Source of the DNA: Sorghum bicolor
Lineage: Eukaryota > Streptophyta > Magnoliopsida > Poales > Poaceae
Length of the DNA stretch: 64,000 bases
NCBI RefSeq assembly: GCF_000003195.3
Contig: NC_012873.2
Location: 65,295,615-65,359,614, forward strand
Reading direction: 5' to 3'
Positions within the stretch are counted from its first letter, which is position 1. Each line of letters begins with the position of its first letter. Under the pieces are notes generated by a model that saw nothing but the letters and a program-made list of their open reading frames with translations, searched no databases and was not told where the DNA came from. The translations under genes and the position numbers were made by a program. Below, piece by piece: positions 47,400-64,000 of this stretch.

Positions 47400-48871
47400 A
47401 GCAACCGATGGAATGCAGCACTCAAGTGAGTTTTCCTTTCTTTTTTTTTTGTTTCTGCTTCCCTTTATTTTAATCTTTGTTCATGTTTAGTGTACTAATT
47501 CGTTGTTGTATATGATGGAAATGAAAACATTATTTTCAGCTATCTTTTTATAACTTCTCTTTACAACACAAAACTTATTCGGAGTCATCCATAAACTTTT
47601 TTTTTAACAAACGGGGGGAGAGATTCCCCACCATAGATTCATTTCAGGCTTCCAATGAAGCAGAAGTAACAGCAGAATTACAGGGATATGAAGTAGTAGT
47701 GCCAAGCATTTAGGCTAGTTACAGCTCGATCATCTCTAAGATGATTACGCCATATTACAAGATCATCACAAACTTTGGAGACAATAGATCTACTGGTAGA
47801 AGTATAAGTTGTGCTTGGTAGGTTCTTATAGTTCTCAAATTGCTATGGAAAATGTTTTGTAAAAAAATTGTCCGACGAGTTGTTCTGGAAACGTATTTTA
47901 AACAAGTTGTTTTGGAAATGCTGGACATTTAAAACTTCATGTATAATAAGTTGCATGTAAAACTATTCACCATAGTGTTTTTCATAAACTAATTGACTAT
48001 CAAAAAATTATGCATATAAGTTGTCCTTAAAGTTTTGTCCAGGCAGATAAATTTATACTAGAGAGAGAAAGTATTTATGTGCAGAATAAATCGATTCAAA
48101 TAACATACTTGGCATACTTCTCACAACTATTTAAACCTAGAATTCTCTCTCCAAAGTTTGCGTGATAGCGTTTAATTAAGCATAAAAGTTGTCCTGAAAA
48201 ATTACGCTAAAAGGTTGGTCAGAAAAGGTTATATATTATAGGTAAAAAAATTACACATGCATATACAAGTTTGTAATAACATTAGAAAATCGTGGAAAAT
48301 TGGAATTGTTGGGTTTGTCGGGAATTGCTCGCGCCGCCCTTGCTCTCTTGGGAGCACTGTCGACTGTCGTCGCTCGAGTCCATAACTCCCTAGCTAGCTA
48401 TATGCATCGGCGTGCATGGCTGGCTAACCTATGGAGGCGCTCGTGCTCAGGATCCACGAGCACATGTGCTCAGAATCCTGGAAGCTAGGCCGGAAGGGAA
48501 AGGGAGGAAGGCACGCACGGCCTGAGCCGGCAGCCAGGTCGGCACGCGCGGCCCCGCGTGCTCCACCAACCCGGCCCCCATCATGCTCCCGAATATATGC
48601 ATACAACGCCATGGCAAGCAAGCAATCAGCAACTTCTGTAGCATCTCGCTTTGTTTGTCCTGTTGTTAGGTATACGGCCGCGTACCTGCCCAGCTGCTGG
48701 AGCCTGGAGCAGTCAGCAATCAGCAGCAGCGACGATTAGACCCGGAAGAAGACAGGCCGGCGGCGGCGACGAGCACGGAGGCTGGCTGCTGCCGCGTCGC
48801 GTAGCTAGCGTTGGGATGATGGGAGTGGTGACGACGAGCGAGGGCGCATTGCCTCTCCAAGAAGCATCCTA
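47400..48871. other. intergenic, no gene recognised
   Basis: About 1.5 kb. The part before 48300 is AT-rich, and 48300-48870 is GC-richer with open frames on both strands but no recognisable protein. Confidence 0.4.
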
Positions 48872-49104
48872 GGGGCTGTTTACTTGTTAAATTTTTAGTT
48901 CTGATCACTGTTGCACTTTCGTTTGTATTTGATAATTATTGTTCAATCATAGACTCAAAAAATTTATCTCGCAACTTATAGACGAAATATATGTAATTAG
49001 TTATTTTTTTATCTATATCTAATGCTTAATGCATGTGCCGTAAGATCTGATGTGACAGAAAATCTTGAAAGCTTTGTAAAATTTTTTATGAACTAAACAG
49101 CCCC
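48872..49104. mobile_element. MITE related to the GGCCTTGTTTAGTT family, variant ends
   Basis: Ends are GGGGCTGTTTACTTG and GAACTAAACAGCCCC, a matched inverted pair that differs from the usual GGCCTTGTTTAGTT. The interior (TTGCACTTTCGTTTGTATTTGA and following) is clearly the same family. No exact 3-bp duplication was found. Confidence 0.8.
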
Positions 49105-49814
49105 TTGGAATCGGATTACAACGGCGAATCATATGTAGCAGGGGCATCATCTCTGTGGATTTGTAACAATAATGCAGGCGCGCCAACTAACCCCTCAAAG
49201 AGTGAGTGTATACTATATTATCACTACAAGTAAGTTTATTCCTAGCTAGCTGACAGTCGTACACTCGTACTCTTACTACTATTATATTTCTACTATTCCT
49301 AGAAAATAAGTTTACACATGTATCTGCACTGATTTGTAGTCATTATGTTTCTTAGCCATTATTCAATTTCGCTTGATTACTAAAATATATATCTTCTTTT
49401 GGTAGTTTGTGAAACCTTTTTTTGTAGCATTATCTTTTTTTTGGGGGGGGGGGGAGTTCAAGAAATTTAAGTCATTTTTCACTATAAAGAAATTTTCGAT
49501 GATCATATGCTTATTTGCATTGTGGATGTTGAGTGGTAAGTGGTAACTTGTTCCTCTCATGAAGCAAACCGTGTGTTTTGGTTGTTTTTTTAAGATATCA
49601 CCGGCGAACGAAAAGTCCTGACGTGAATAATTTTCCATGGATACCGACGGATTGGGAATGGAGGGTGCAGAGTACTTAACACACAGGGCGACCCTTAAGG
49701 TCAGATAATTACATGACAAGTGAAAGAGAGAGGAATTACAACACTTAACAGAACAACAACAAAAACAACAAGGTTCAGCTACTAGCTCAACCTACTAACC
49801 GCAGCATGGTTGTT
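49105..49814. other. intergenic, with a 12-base G tract
   Basis: No gene is supported. A pure run of 12 guanines follows a T-run at about 49443-49454. Confidence 0.45.
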
Positions 49815-49817
49815 TTA

Positions 49818-50798
49818 GGCCCCCTTTGGTTGAGCTTTGGCTTTTGCAAAACTTACTTCGAGTTGTGGCTTGTGTAAAAGCCGCTATGGGATAGTTGGAA
49901 GCCTGTTTGGTTTATTAGCTATAATTTTTGGAAAAGCTTCTCTCACTTACAAGCGGACTTTAAACGTCTTGGACAGCAAGTCTACTTCTTCTTCTTCCTC
50001 TCGCCATTGGAGATGCTATGTGCAACCACCCAAGATGGTTGCACCCTGCCGCTATTGGGATGGAGCTTGCGCCAACACCGCCATTGATGGGGGGAGATGC
50101 GCCGCCGCCGCAGCCTAGAGATGCACCGCTACTGCTTGTATGGAGATGTGTCGTGACCGTGACCTGGAGATCGAGGCACCGCAGCTGCTGGGATGGAGAT
50201 GTGCCACGACCTAGAGATGCGCCGCCGGGCCTGGAGATGCGCCGTTGTCGCGGCCTCAGGGCATAGGTTCACCACTGGGAGCAGCCCGACGCCATCGTGC
50301 CCTAGAGCTTGGGGTACTTGCACGACCGTTGAGGCTAGGCCAAGGGAGCTTGGGGTACTCTGCGCGGCTATCAGATTTAGGGCAGGGGCACTTGGGGTAC
50401 TCATGAACAGGGAAGGACCTCATGCGCCATCGGGAAGGAGAGAAGCCAGACCTTGCACTCTGCCAAGAAGGAGCAGCAACTGGAGGGGGTAGAAGCCTGC
50501 ACATCGCCGGGCAGGGGAGAAGCCAGACCTAGGACATTGCTCAACCGATGCGGGTGGCAGAGCTCGGCCGTGTTGTCGTGCGAACTTGCGTGACTTCTCC
50601 ACGTTCGATCGAAATAGGAGAAAAATCAAATTGTTATGTAATGGCAGGTGGGTAACTTTTTACCCCCAAAGCAGCTGAAATTAGAGGGAAAGCTATTTTC
50701 AATTTTGTAAGCTAATTTTGGGTAAAACAACTGTCGTTTTTGGGTTTTTGACTTTTGTAAAAATCAAAAGTATGTTAAAAGTCCAACCAAACAAGATC
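49818..50798. mobile_element. PIF-like element with GC-rich interior
   Basis: Ends are GGCCCCCTTTGGTTG and CAACCAAACAAGATC (imperfect inverted repeats) with TTA at 49815-49817 and 50799-50801. The outer arms are MITE-like and AT-rich, but about 50010-50600 is GC-rich and carries repeated GGAGATG and GCGCCG motifs. There is no transposase. The interior may be captured host DNA. Confidence 0.65.
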
Positions 50799-50918
50799 TT
50801 AATTTGCATGCTTGAATGCTAATATAACGTTAGGACAGACATTCTACTAGTAAAGAAGTAAACATGACATATCAATTAAACAGATAGATGACACAAATAT
50901 TTTTCTTAAATAAAATAA

Positions 50919-51149
50919 GGCCTTGTTTAGTTTGCAAAATTTTTTGTTTTTGGCTACTGTAGTATTTCGTTTTTATTTGACAAACATTATCCGATCACGG
51001 AGTAACTAGGCTCAAAAGATTCATCTCACAAATTACAGGTAAACTGTGCAGTTAGTTTTTATTTTCGTCTATATTTAATGCTCCATACATGCGACCAAAG
51101 ATTCGATGTGACGGGAAATCTTGAAAAATTTTACGAACTAAACAAGGCC
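50919..51149. mobile_element. MITE, GGCCTTGTTTAGTT family (copy 17)
   Basis: A 231-bp copy with both ends intact and TAA duplicated at 50916-50918 and 51150-51152. Confidence 0.92.
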
Positions 51150-51428
51150 TAAGTAAATATGACACACCAACTAAAACACACTCTATTCGGTCACTCATAA
51201 TTGATGCTTTAATCAAAATCATCAAAATTTTAAACTTTGGCTGCCAATAGTTTCGAAAATATTTAATTTAGAAACATAGAAAATGTATTTTATTAAAATC
51301 ATTTTCCTAATATCATCATGGTTATAGTTGCACTTATCGAGAACAAAATATTGGTTAAAGTTAAGAATCGACATAAAAAATCGATGAACGACTATTTATG
51401 TTCAGCGACAGCAGATAAGATCGTGTTA

Positions 51429-51662
51429 CTCCCTCTGCCTCTAAATATTCATCATTTTTGTTTAAAAAACAACTTTGACTAATTATATATTAAAATATAT
51501 TAATATTTATGGTATATAATTAGTATTGTTGAAAGATCTTTGAATATAATTTTTAAACTAATCTAGTTGAAGATATAAATGTTGTATATTTTTTCTATAA
51601 ATTAAGTCAAATTTGCGATAAGTATATGTCAAGGACGATAGTTATTTAGGGATGGATGAATT
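51429..51662. mobile_element. decayed Stowaway-like MITE
   Basis: It begins after TA with CTCCCTCTGCCTCTAAATA and ends near TTTAGGGATGGATGAA, a worn GGAGGGAG end. The interior resembles the element at 8673. The right boundary is approximate. Confidence 0.55.
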
Positions 51663-52041
51663 GTATTATAAACAATAGCGTAGCTGCTCTTTCAGTAAAA
51701 AAAATAGCGTAGTTGCTCTCCACGTTTACCACGTGATAGGTCGTCCTATATCAAGGTTGCGTGCAACAAACACGGACAAAACCAAATAAGGACGACCTCG
51801 GGTACACAAAGAATCGCCATATGCATCAGCCGGTTCAGGCTGGCCAAACATATGCTAATCATCATTAATTAATCAATATCGTCTCAGGCCTGCCCATCAC
51901 GCGAAAATACTACTTCATTTCGTCTGGAGGGGCTGGGGCAACACCAAGACACTCCACAGGCTTTGCTTTGGCCACATCCCCTCTCCGAGATCCCAATCAG
52001 AAAAATAGCATCTTTCAGTATACTGGCTTCTCTCTCTTTTA
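51663..52041. other. distal upstream region of the PR-10-like gene
   Basis: About 380 bp with no supported feature. A CACGTG-like core (CCACGTGATAGG) occurs near 51730, but one short motif is weak evidence. Confidence 0.35.
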
Positions 52042-52527
52042 GGCCTTGTTTGAATGTTATTGGATTCACTTTAATCCATGTGTGTTGGTGTAGATTGAGG
52101 TGGAATTTAGTTCAAGTTCCACTCCAATCCACTTCAACACATGTGGATTGATGTGAATACGACTACATCCAAACAAAGCCTTAGGCATTGTTTGGATGTT
52201 GTTGGATTCGCCTCAATCCACATGTGTTGGAGTGGATTGGGGTGAAAGGCCTTGTTTGGATGTAGTCGGATTCGCATCAATCCACATGTGTTGGGTGGGT
52301 TGGAGTGGAACTTGAACTAAATTCCACCCCAATCCACTCCAACACATGTGGATTGAGGTGAATCCGACAACATCCAAACAAGATCTTAGGCCTTGTTTGG
52401 ATGTAGTCGGATTCGCATCAATCCACATGTGTTGGTGTGGATTGGAGTAGAACTTGAACTAAATTCTACCCCAATCCACTCCAACATATGTGGATTGAGG
52501 TGAATCCGACAACATCCAAACAAGGCC
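52042..52527. mobile_element. cluster of GGCCTTGTTTGGAT-family MITEs at the PR-10 promoter
   Basis: Three full near-palindromes (52042-52180, 52248-52385, 52389-52527) and one left half (52184-52247) are separated only by TTA triplets (52039-52041, 52181-52183, 52386-52388, 52528-52530). The half copy runs straight into the next element. All share the arms TCAATCCACATGTGTTG and the complement. Confidence 0.93.
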
Positions 52528-52536
52528 TTATGTGGA

Positions 52537-52544
52537 TATATATA
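52537..52544 (+). promoter_or_regulatory. TATA box of the PR-10-like gene
   Basis: TATATATA, 9 bp after the last MITE and 123 bp before the start codon. It predicts a transcription start near 52570. Confidence 0.65.
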
Positions 52545-52666
52545 CACAACGGAGAGCTTCCATAGGCAGCACACCTACCTAACACAGACACCACAGTCCA
52601 CAGCTCAGACAATAGTATCATCTATCACGCAGCAGCAGCTGAAACTGAAAGGCCGAGCAACCAGGA

Positions 52667-53301
52667 ATGAAGGGAAGCAAGGTCCACGAGCACGAGGCCG
52701 ACGTCCCCGCCTCCGACCTCTGGGCGATCTACGGCACCCTCCGCGCCGGCGAGCTCCTGCCGGAGCTGCTCCCGCACGTGCTCGCCAAGGTCGAGCTCAT
52801 CAGCGGCGACGGCGGTGTTGGTACCATCTTGCAGCTAATACTTCCTCCTGGTGAGAGAAAGTTAATTTATATATATGAACTCACGCGTATTCATATCATA
52901 ATCATATATATGCTACTACAATCTTTGATTGATGTTGGATACGCTAGTAGTATATAGTAAAATTTTAATTGCTCTCATCTCTGATGCTCCTGCTAGGGAT
53001 TCCTGGGCTGCAGAGCTACAAGGAGAGGTTCATCAAAGTCGACAACGAGAATTACATCAAGGAGACAGAAGCCATCGATGGCGACATTCTGAAGCTGGGG
53101 TTCCTGGCCTACATGGTACGGTTTGAGATCATTTCAAAAGGGGCCAACTTGTCGGTGATCAGGACGACTATCGAGTATGAGATTGAAGATGCGCACCCAG
53201 AGCTTGAAGCTATGGTGAGCATCGCAACTTTGGCTGCAGCTGCTGAGAAATTTTCCGAGCATGCTAAGGAGAAGAAGGTCCCTGCTTCAACCTCTTCTTG
53301 A
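52667..53301 (+). CDS. Bet v 1 / PR-10 family protein (norcoclaurine synthase-like)
   Basis: Small cytosolic ligand-binding protein of the Bet v 1 fold. Members bind plant hormones and secondary metabolites, and some act as norcoclaurine-type synthases. Exons are 52667-52850 and 52997-53301, with one phase-1 intron at the position usual for this family, giving 162 aa, the normal length. Visible features: an N-terminal strand region, a helix region LLPELLPHVLAKVE, the glycine loop GDGGVGT (about 48-54), and a long C-terminal helix with IATLAAAAEKFSEHAKEKK. Resemblance is closer to the grass norcoclaurine synthase-like group than to classic pathogen-induced PR-10, but catalysis cannot be claimed. 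Its promoter is filled with foldback MITEs, and a broken paralogue lies 1 kb downstream. Confidence 0.88.
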
Positions 53302-54328
53302 AAAAACAAAATCTCAAGAGCCGATCGAGTTTAAGTGAACTACAGTTTCAACGCTTTGTGTGTGTGTTGCGTTTCAAATGTACTCCTGCGTTGCAGTGAA
53401 ATGGGAACCCTGATCGTACGAATCACAGATACCTGCTTTTTGTTTGGTTTGGTCTATATTATGACACTGTCCACCATATTGTTCACTGTTTTATAGCTAT
53501 GGCAAGGTATTTCCATGAACCAAAATTCACCACCATCAAAATCCTGTGGTACATAGTGGTAAACCCATAGCCACACAATTTTGTAGCTTCGATTTGAGTG
53601 GCCTACCCAGACACTCTAGATTTGACATGGACATCTCAACAACTGAGCATATACGACCTGTCATGTTGTATTTTGTTTTGTTTTACATTTGTTTCGAGAT
53701 GTAGGATTATTGACCAGCTCAATATTATTGAGCAGTGGTTCTCATACAGCGTGTTAAGGCAAGAAGCAATCAGCCCAAGTCAAGAACTCAAGATAAGACT
53801 AAACACAAATCTTATTGAATGATCCAATGCATCACTTAGAAACTTCCTCCTTTTTTTCGTAAGACTTGCACATATCAAATTCAAAACTTAAATATATAAT
53901 CCATAATCAATTAAAGATTTGACTGTCTCAATAATCAATAAATAGATTCAATTTTGTAAATATATGACATAAGTATGGTACCATTAGATTAGACTATGAA
54001 AGTAGTTTGTATATAATGTTAGAAATTTTAATATTATGGTCATGAGAAACTTTGAAAAAGATGGCGAAAGTCCGGCATTGTGGGACCACTTCTGATCATG
54101 TCAAGCCTTATATTAACTTTGAAAAGGACGAAATATACCTTTCTTATAGAAGAAAAAAAAGAGAGTTGTCTGTACGCAATGTTGTCATCTATACCTGTGG
54201 TCTACAGAATTGCGTACGGCTATTTACTTCAATATTTCAATATCCACAAAAGAAAGAAGATTGAAATAAAAGGAGTTCCTCAATCATGAACTCCATAAGC
54301 AGTGCCAGAGAGCTGAGCACGCAGAGCA
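53302..54328. other. 3' UTR and spacer between the PR-10 paralogues
   Basis: Mostly AT-rich DNA after the first 150 bases, which are probably 3' UTR. A 70-codon open frame at 54052-54264 (+) has no recognised family and no support. Confidence 0.45.
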
Positions 54329-55227
54329 ATGGATGGGAGGCTCTGCAATGAGTTTGAAACCGACCTCCCGGGTGCCGACTTGTGGGAGGTCTATGGCAGC
54401 CTTCTTCTCGATCAACTAGTCCCCCAATTGCTTCCACAACTGTTCTCAAAGATAGAAATTGTTGAGGGAGATGGTGGCGTCAGGACAATCCTGCTTGTCA
54501 CTTCCCCTCCTGCAGGTTTGATTCTCAACAGCTGAGCTCCAGAACAGTAAACTGCAATACAACATCATGTAATTTCAGGATCTCATCCTAAAACTCGGCC
54601 GGTGAGGGGAAGACCCCCTCACAGTATTAAACGCTTGTTAGATTCTATGGCGTGCGACACTTATAGCGCTCCCACAACGATCACATAGACTGAACCAGAC
54701 TCTTAAGAAGAAGACCTCAGTCCCCGACCGAGAAACCCCCGAACCCTGCCCCAGTAGCGATGGAGATTTTTTACCCAGCCGGCACAGTGAGCGATGCGGC
54801 ATCGAAGCGCACACCCACCCACCCACCAGCCGGTTCCTAAATTCGTCCCACCCAGGGATCGAACTTGGGACCTGGGGTGCCGCAGGAAAGTGCTTGACCA
54901 CTTGGTCTAGCACCTGTTGGCCAGGATCTCATCCTCACGGTGTTTTTTTTTGCTGATTCATTTTTCTAGGAATTTCTGAATTAGAAAGTTTCAAGGAGAA
55001 GTTCACCATAGTAGACAACGAAAAGGACATCAAGGAGGCAGAAAATGATTGAAGGAGGCTTTCTAGATCTTGGCTTTCAGAAATATTTAGTGTGATTAGA
55101 GATTGTAGAAAAATAAGACGGCACGTATAAAGTTGAGCCAAGCATACAAACAATGCTTCCCTTGTTTACGGGAAGTTTGGCCAAGTATATCAAAGAGCAG
55201 AAGAGTCCCAAGCAAGACCCCGAGTAA
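54329..55227 (+). pseudogene. broken PR-10 / Bet v 1 paralogue
   Basis: Exon 1 (54329-54515) is intact and reads like the upstream gene (for example DLWEVYGSLLLDQLVPQLLP and GDGGVRT). Exon 2 begins at 54970 (GISELESFKEKF). It shifts frame near the run GCAGAAAATG (about 55037-55046), giving an immediate TGA. In the corrected frame two more stops follow, near 55092 and 55116, before the frame ends at the TAA at 55225-55227. The intron position is the same as in the upstream gene but carries a SINE. This is a tandem duplicate that has decayed. Expression as a truncated protein of about 90 residues is possible but not supported. Confidence 0.85.
54590..54922 (-). mobile_element. tRNA-derived SINE in the pseudogene intron
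   Basis: On the minus strand it has an A-box-like TAGACCAAGTGG (54909-54898) and a B-box AGTTCGATCCC (54865-54855), spaced about 33 bp apart as in tRNA-type Pol III promoters. A perfect 13-bp direct repeat, AGGATCTCATCCT, flanks it at 54577-54589 and 54923-54935, as expected for LINE-driven insertion. The 3' end is at the low-coordinate side, near CCGGCCGAGTTTT. The named family was not identified. Confidence 0.85.
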
Positions 55228-55611
55228 ACTTCAGAAGAACAGGTACCCAAATTTAACTCAAAAAGGATTGTAGCCAAGTTGGAGCAAATTCCCATATCAT
55301 TTTGTTCTTCATCTTGCTGATCCTCTGTGTCTGAGATGTTTGTATGTTATTATGGACTGTACTTTCAACCTATCATATAGACAAATGTTTGTTCAGATAT
55401 TGTGAAAATTTTAAAACATGGGAGAGTGCACCTTCTTTATTGATTGATGCAGGTGGAGGTCCCTGTACGCCTCCCCTTCTCTCCGCCCCTGTATCTAAAT
55501 AAATAATAAAAAATAAGAATACATCTAGAAAAAACAAAAAAAATGTATTATAATTTAGAAGAGGGAGTACCTTATAGCCCGTTTGAGTAGCCTTTGGAGT
55601 TTGAGGTACAC
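55228..55611. other. intergenic, no gene recognised
   Basis: Near 55550-55570 the sequence ATTTAGAAGAGGGAGTA resembles a lone Stowaway right end. Nothing else is supported. Confidence 0.4.
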
Positions 55612-55614
55612 TCA

Positions 55615-56374
55615 GAGCATCTCCAACCGTCAACAGACTACCTAAATGAACTACCTATCCTTAATCTAGGTAGTGAGGACAAAAAATTCAGCTCCAATAG
55701 ACTACCTATTTGACCCAACAAATTTATTGGCTATCCGAATCCCTCCTCCCACTACCCATTCCTATTGGGCCAAAGTAGACTACCTAAAAAACTGCTCGGT
55801 TATTTCGCGCTCGCGCTCGCCCATCTGTGCCCACGCATGGCTCATTCCCCGCCATCTCTCTCCATGCTGTCACCACTCATCTCTCGCGCCAGCACCGTCC
55901 CTCCCCCACGTGCAGCCTTCCTTTGTTAGCATAGCCGACATGGCTCTCCACCCCGCCCGCCCGCCCCCGAGCTCTCAGCCGACGCGGCTCTCCGCCCCGG
56001 AACACGCTCGTCTCCCTTCCTCCAACGGACCCTGCTCTCTGCTCCCTCTCTTTGCTATAGCCGCTGAGGGCGGATCTGGCCTCCACGACAACGGGCACGC
56101 CTCCACTGGATGATGAGGGCACTGGATGCGCGTGGCCCTCTAGCGGACGACCTCTCTCCTGCTCCCTAGCTCCCCTCCGGTGGCACTGGATGAGTAGAAG
56201 AAGACATAAGAGAGGATGACGTGTGGACTCTACCTGTCATTCTCTGCTAGGATGAATTTTGGTAGCCAGTTTTAGGTATTGCTGCTGAAGTTAAAGACAA
56301 AATTTGAGTAGTATGAAAATAGGTGGCTACCTAAATAAAGTTTTAGATAGTCTATTTTACTGCTGGAGATGCTC
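55615..56374. mobile_element. PIF-like element with GC-rich interior
   Basis: A 760-bp element with ends GAGCATCTCCAAC and GCTGGAGATGCTC, flanked by TCA at 55612-55614 and 56375-56377. Subterminal ACTACCTA and TAGGTAGT-type motifs appear on both sides. The GC-rich core (about 55800-56150) has open frames on both strands without recognisable similarity. Confidence 0.8.
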
Positions 56375-56377
56375 TCA

Positions 56378-56955
56378 TACTCTCCAAAACATGTAGAGCG
56401 GATGCAGACTTGCAGAGTACGATCCAGCTGGCGAGACACTAGCTTATTTGCTTAGCTGTCAAATCTGTCAACTATTCATCAGTGTTTTTCTTTTATAATA
56501 AATCAATGAACAATACTTTTAGTCATGACTTATCAACCAAGCGAACAACCACACCTGCTAGCTCCATCATCTTGCGACACGACTGTGTTGAAAACACAGA
56601 GTTGCATTGCTCAACCAAAGGTATGTTTATACAAAGTCAAAACAACAAAGACGTCTATGTCGAATTCAGACCCTGGTAAATTCTTTATCATCTAATTTTG
56701 CACAAGATTGATCATGTTTAGGCTAAAACAAAGATCTTGTTATGTTAAGTTAGTTTCAATGGCACAAACGTGCACGGATTCCATCGTTTGTAGGGGGCTA
56801 GCTTGTGCGTAATTTGAATTCAACGTACACCACGAAGGTGCTCACTTGAGCAGATGGTATGGAATTGCATGTTTTTTTTTCCGAGCAGAGGATTTGCACG
56901 TTTTGCCAATTTCATGAACTCTTCCAACTCCCAAGCCGAGCAGCTTTCGCTGCCA
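56378..56955. other. intergenic, upstream of the IleRS gene
   Basis: About 580 bp, mostly AT-rich, with no supported feature. Confidence 0.4.
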
Positions 56956-56963
56956 GGCCACCA

Positions 56964-57063
56964 GCCCAACAAGTTTGGCCCAAAACAAACATGGACAGGC
57001 CCGTGGGCCAGAATCATGGGTGGTGCATTCGACAAGTGTTCGCAGCCCAGCCGGTGAGGGTTT
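56964..57063 (+). promoter_or_regulatory. site II (GGCCCA/TGGGCC) motifs and telo box, IleRS promoter
   Basis: GCCCAA at 56964, GGCCCAAA at 56978, GGCCCGTGGGCC at 56998-57009 and AGGGTTT at 57057-57063. Site II motifs with a telo box are a known pair in promoters of plant housekeeping and translation-related genes, which fits a tRNA synthetase. No TATA box is seen. Function is inferred from motif and place. Confidence 0.5.
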
Positions 57064-57374
57064 CATCCTCACTGGACAACGGACCCCACCCAGTAGACGC
57101 CACGACGGCCGGCCCCACTCCGCAGCCTCTCTGCTGCTGGTGGGCAGCGTTGCGGCGCGCAAGCCTCCGCGGCTCCGCCTCCGCCCCTCCCTCCCTTCTC
57201 CGGCCACCCTCGCTTCTCCGTCCCTCGGCAATCCCCTTATCCTCCGTTGCCGTTGGCGGTAGGCCACCACCATCCCTCTCTCCGTATCGAAGCGCCTCGC
57301 CTCGACGCTGGCCGGGCGGGACCCGCCCCCGCACCTCCGCCTTCTCCATCCCTCGCGGTGGCGGCGGGCGCCCA

Positions 57375-64000
<6,626 letters not shown>

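Noticed and set aside
54052..54264. 70-codon frame between the PR-10 copies
   Set aside because: AT-rich region, no recognised domain and no splice partner.
54855..54909. A and B boxes as a functional tRNA gene
   Set aside because: No cloverleaf could be drawn around them, and the 13-bp flanking duplication marks a SINE.
56859..57374. Upstream extension of the IleRS frame to an ATG at 56859
   Set aside because: The extension is low-complexity, overlaps the site II promoter motifs, and does not resemble the enzyme; the ATG at 57375 gives a normal presequence.

Overview
The window is nuclear DNA from a grass, most likely Sorghum or a close andropogonoid relative. The evidence is finely split plant genes with GT-AG introns, GC-rich first exons, and very many small inverted-repeat transposons (MITEs). 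About seventeen copies share ends of the type GGCCTTGTTTAGTT and about seven share GGCCTTGTTTGGAT. The species is inferred from these repeats and from protein resemblance; no search was run.

Layout: 1-9.9 kb is gene-poor and rich in MITEs and simple repeats. A complete ERECTA-family LRR receptor kinase lies at 10031-17051 (+, 27 coding exons). A gap of about 6.5 kb (17.1-23.6 kb) holds a 1.5-kb pile-up of decayed MITEs and a 420-bp near-perfect foldback element. A complete class XI myosin follows at 23618-40843 (+, 38 coding exons, 1520 aa). A receptor-like cytoplasmic kinase (RLCK-VII type) lies at 45630-41936 (-, 5 exons, 446 aa). After transposon-rich DNA (46-52 kb) comes a small Bet v 1/PR-10 gene (52667-53301, +, 2 exons, 162 aa) and a broken tandem paralogue (54329-55227) with a SINE in its intron. 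A bacterial-type organellar isoleucyl-tRNA synthetase begins at 57375 (+) and runs off the right edge just before its expected KMSKS motif.

The genes do not form a functional cluster; this is ordinary plant gene order. The receptor kinase and the RLCK are signalling proteins, the myosin drives actin-based organelle transport, and the tRNA synthetase is a housekeeping enzyme.

I found no convincing undescribed multi-gene system. The best observations are local: an exact 73-bp tandem duplication that copies a splice acceptor in the myosin gene, where only the downstream copy keeps the frame open; foldback MITEs stacked up to 9 bp from the TATA box of the PR-10 gene; an in-frame 108-bp first intron in the tRNA synthetase whose retention would add a hydrophobic stretch to the targeting peptide; two hAT-type elements with exact 8-bp target duplications; and three PIF-like elements with GC-rich interiors.

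Exon boundaries were read by hand from splice consensus, codon phase and protein-family resemblance. UTR ends and transcription starts are not determined.
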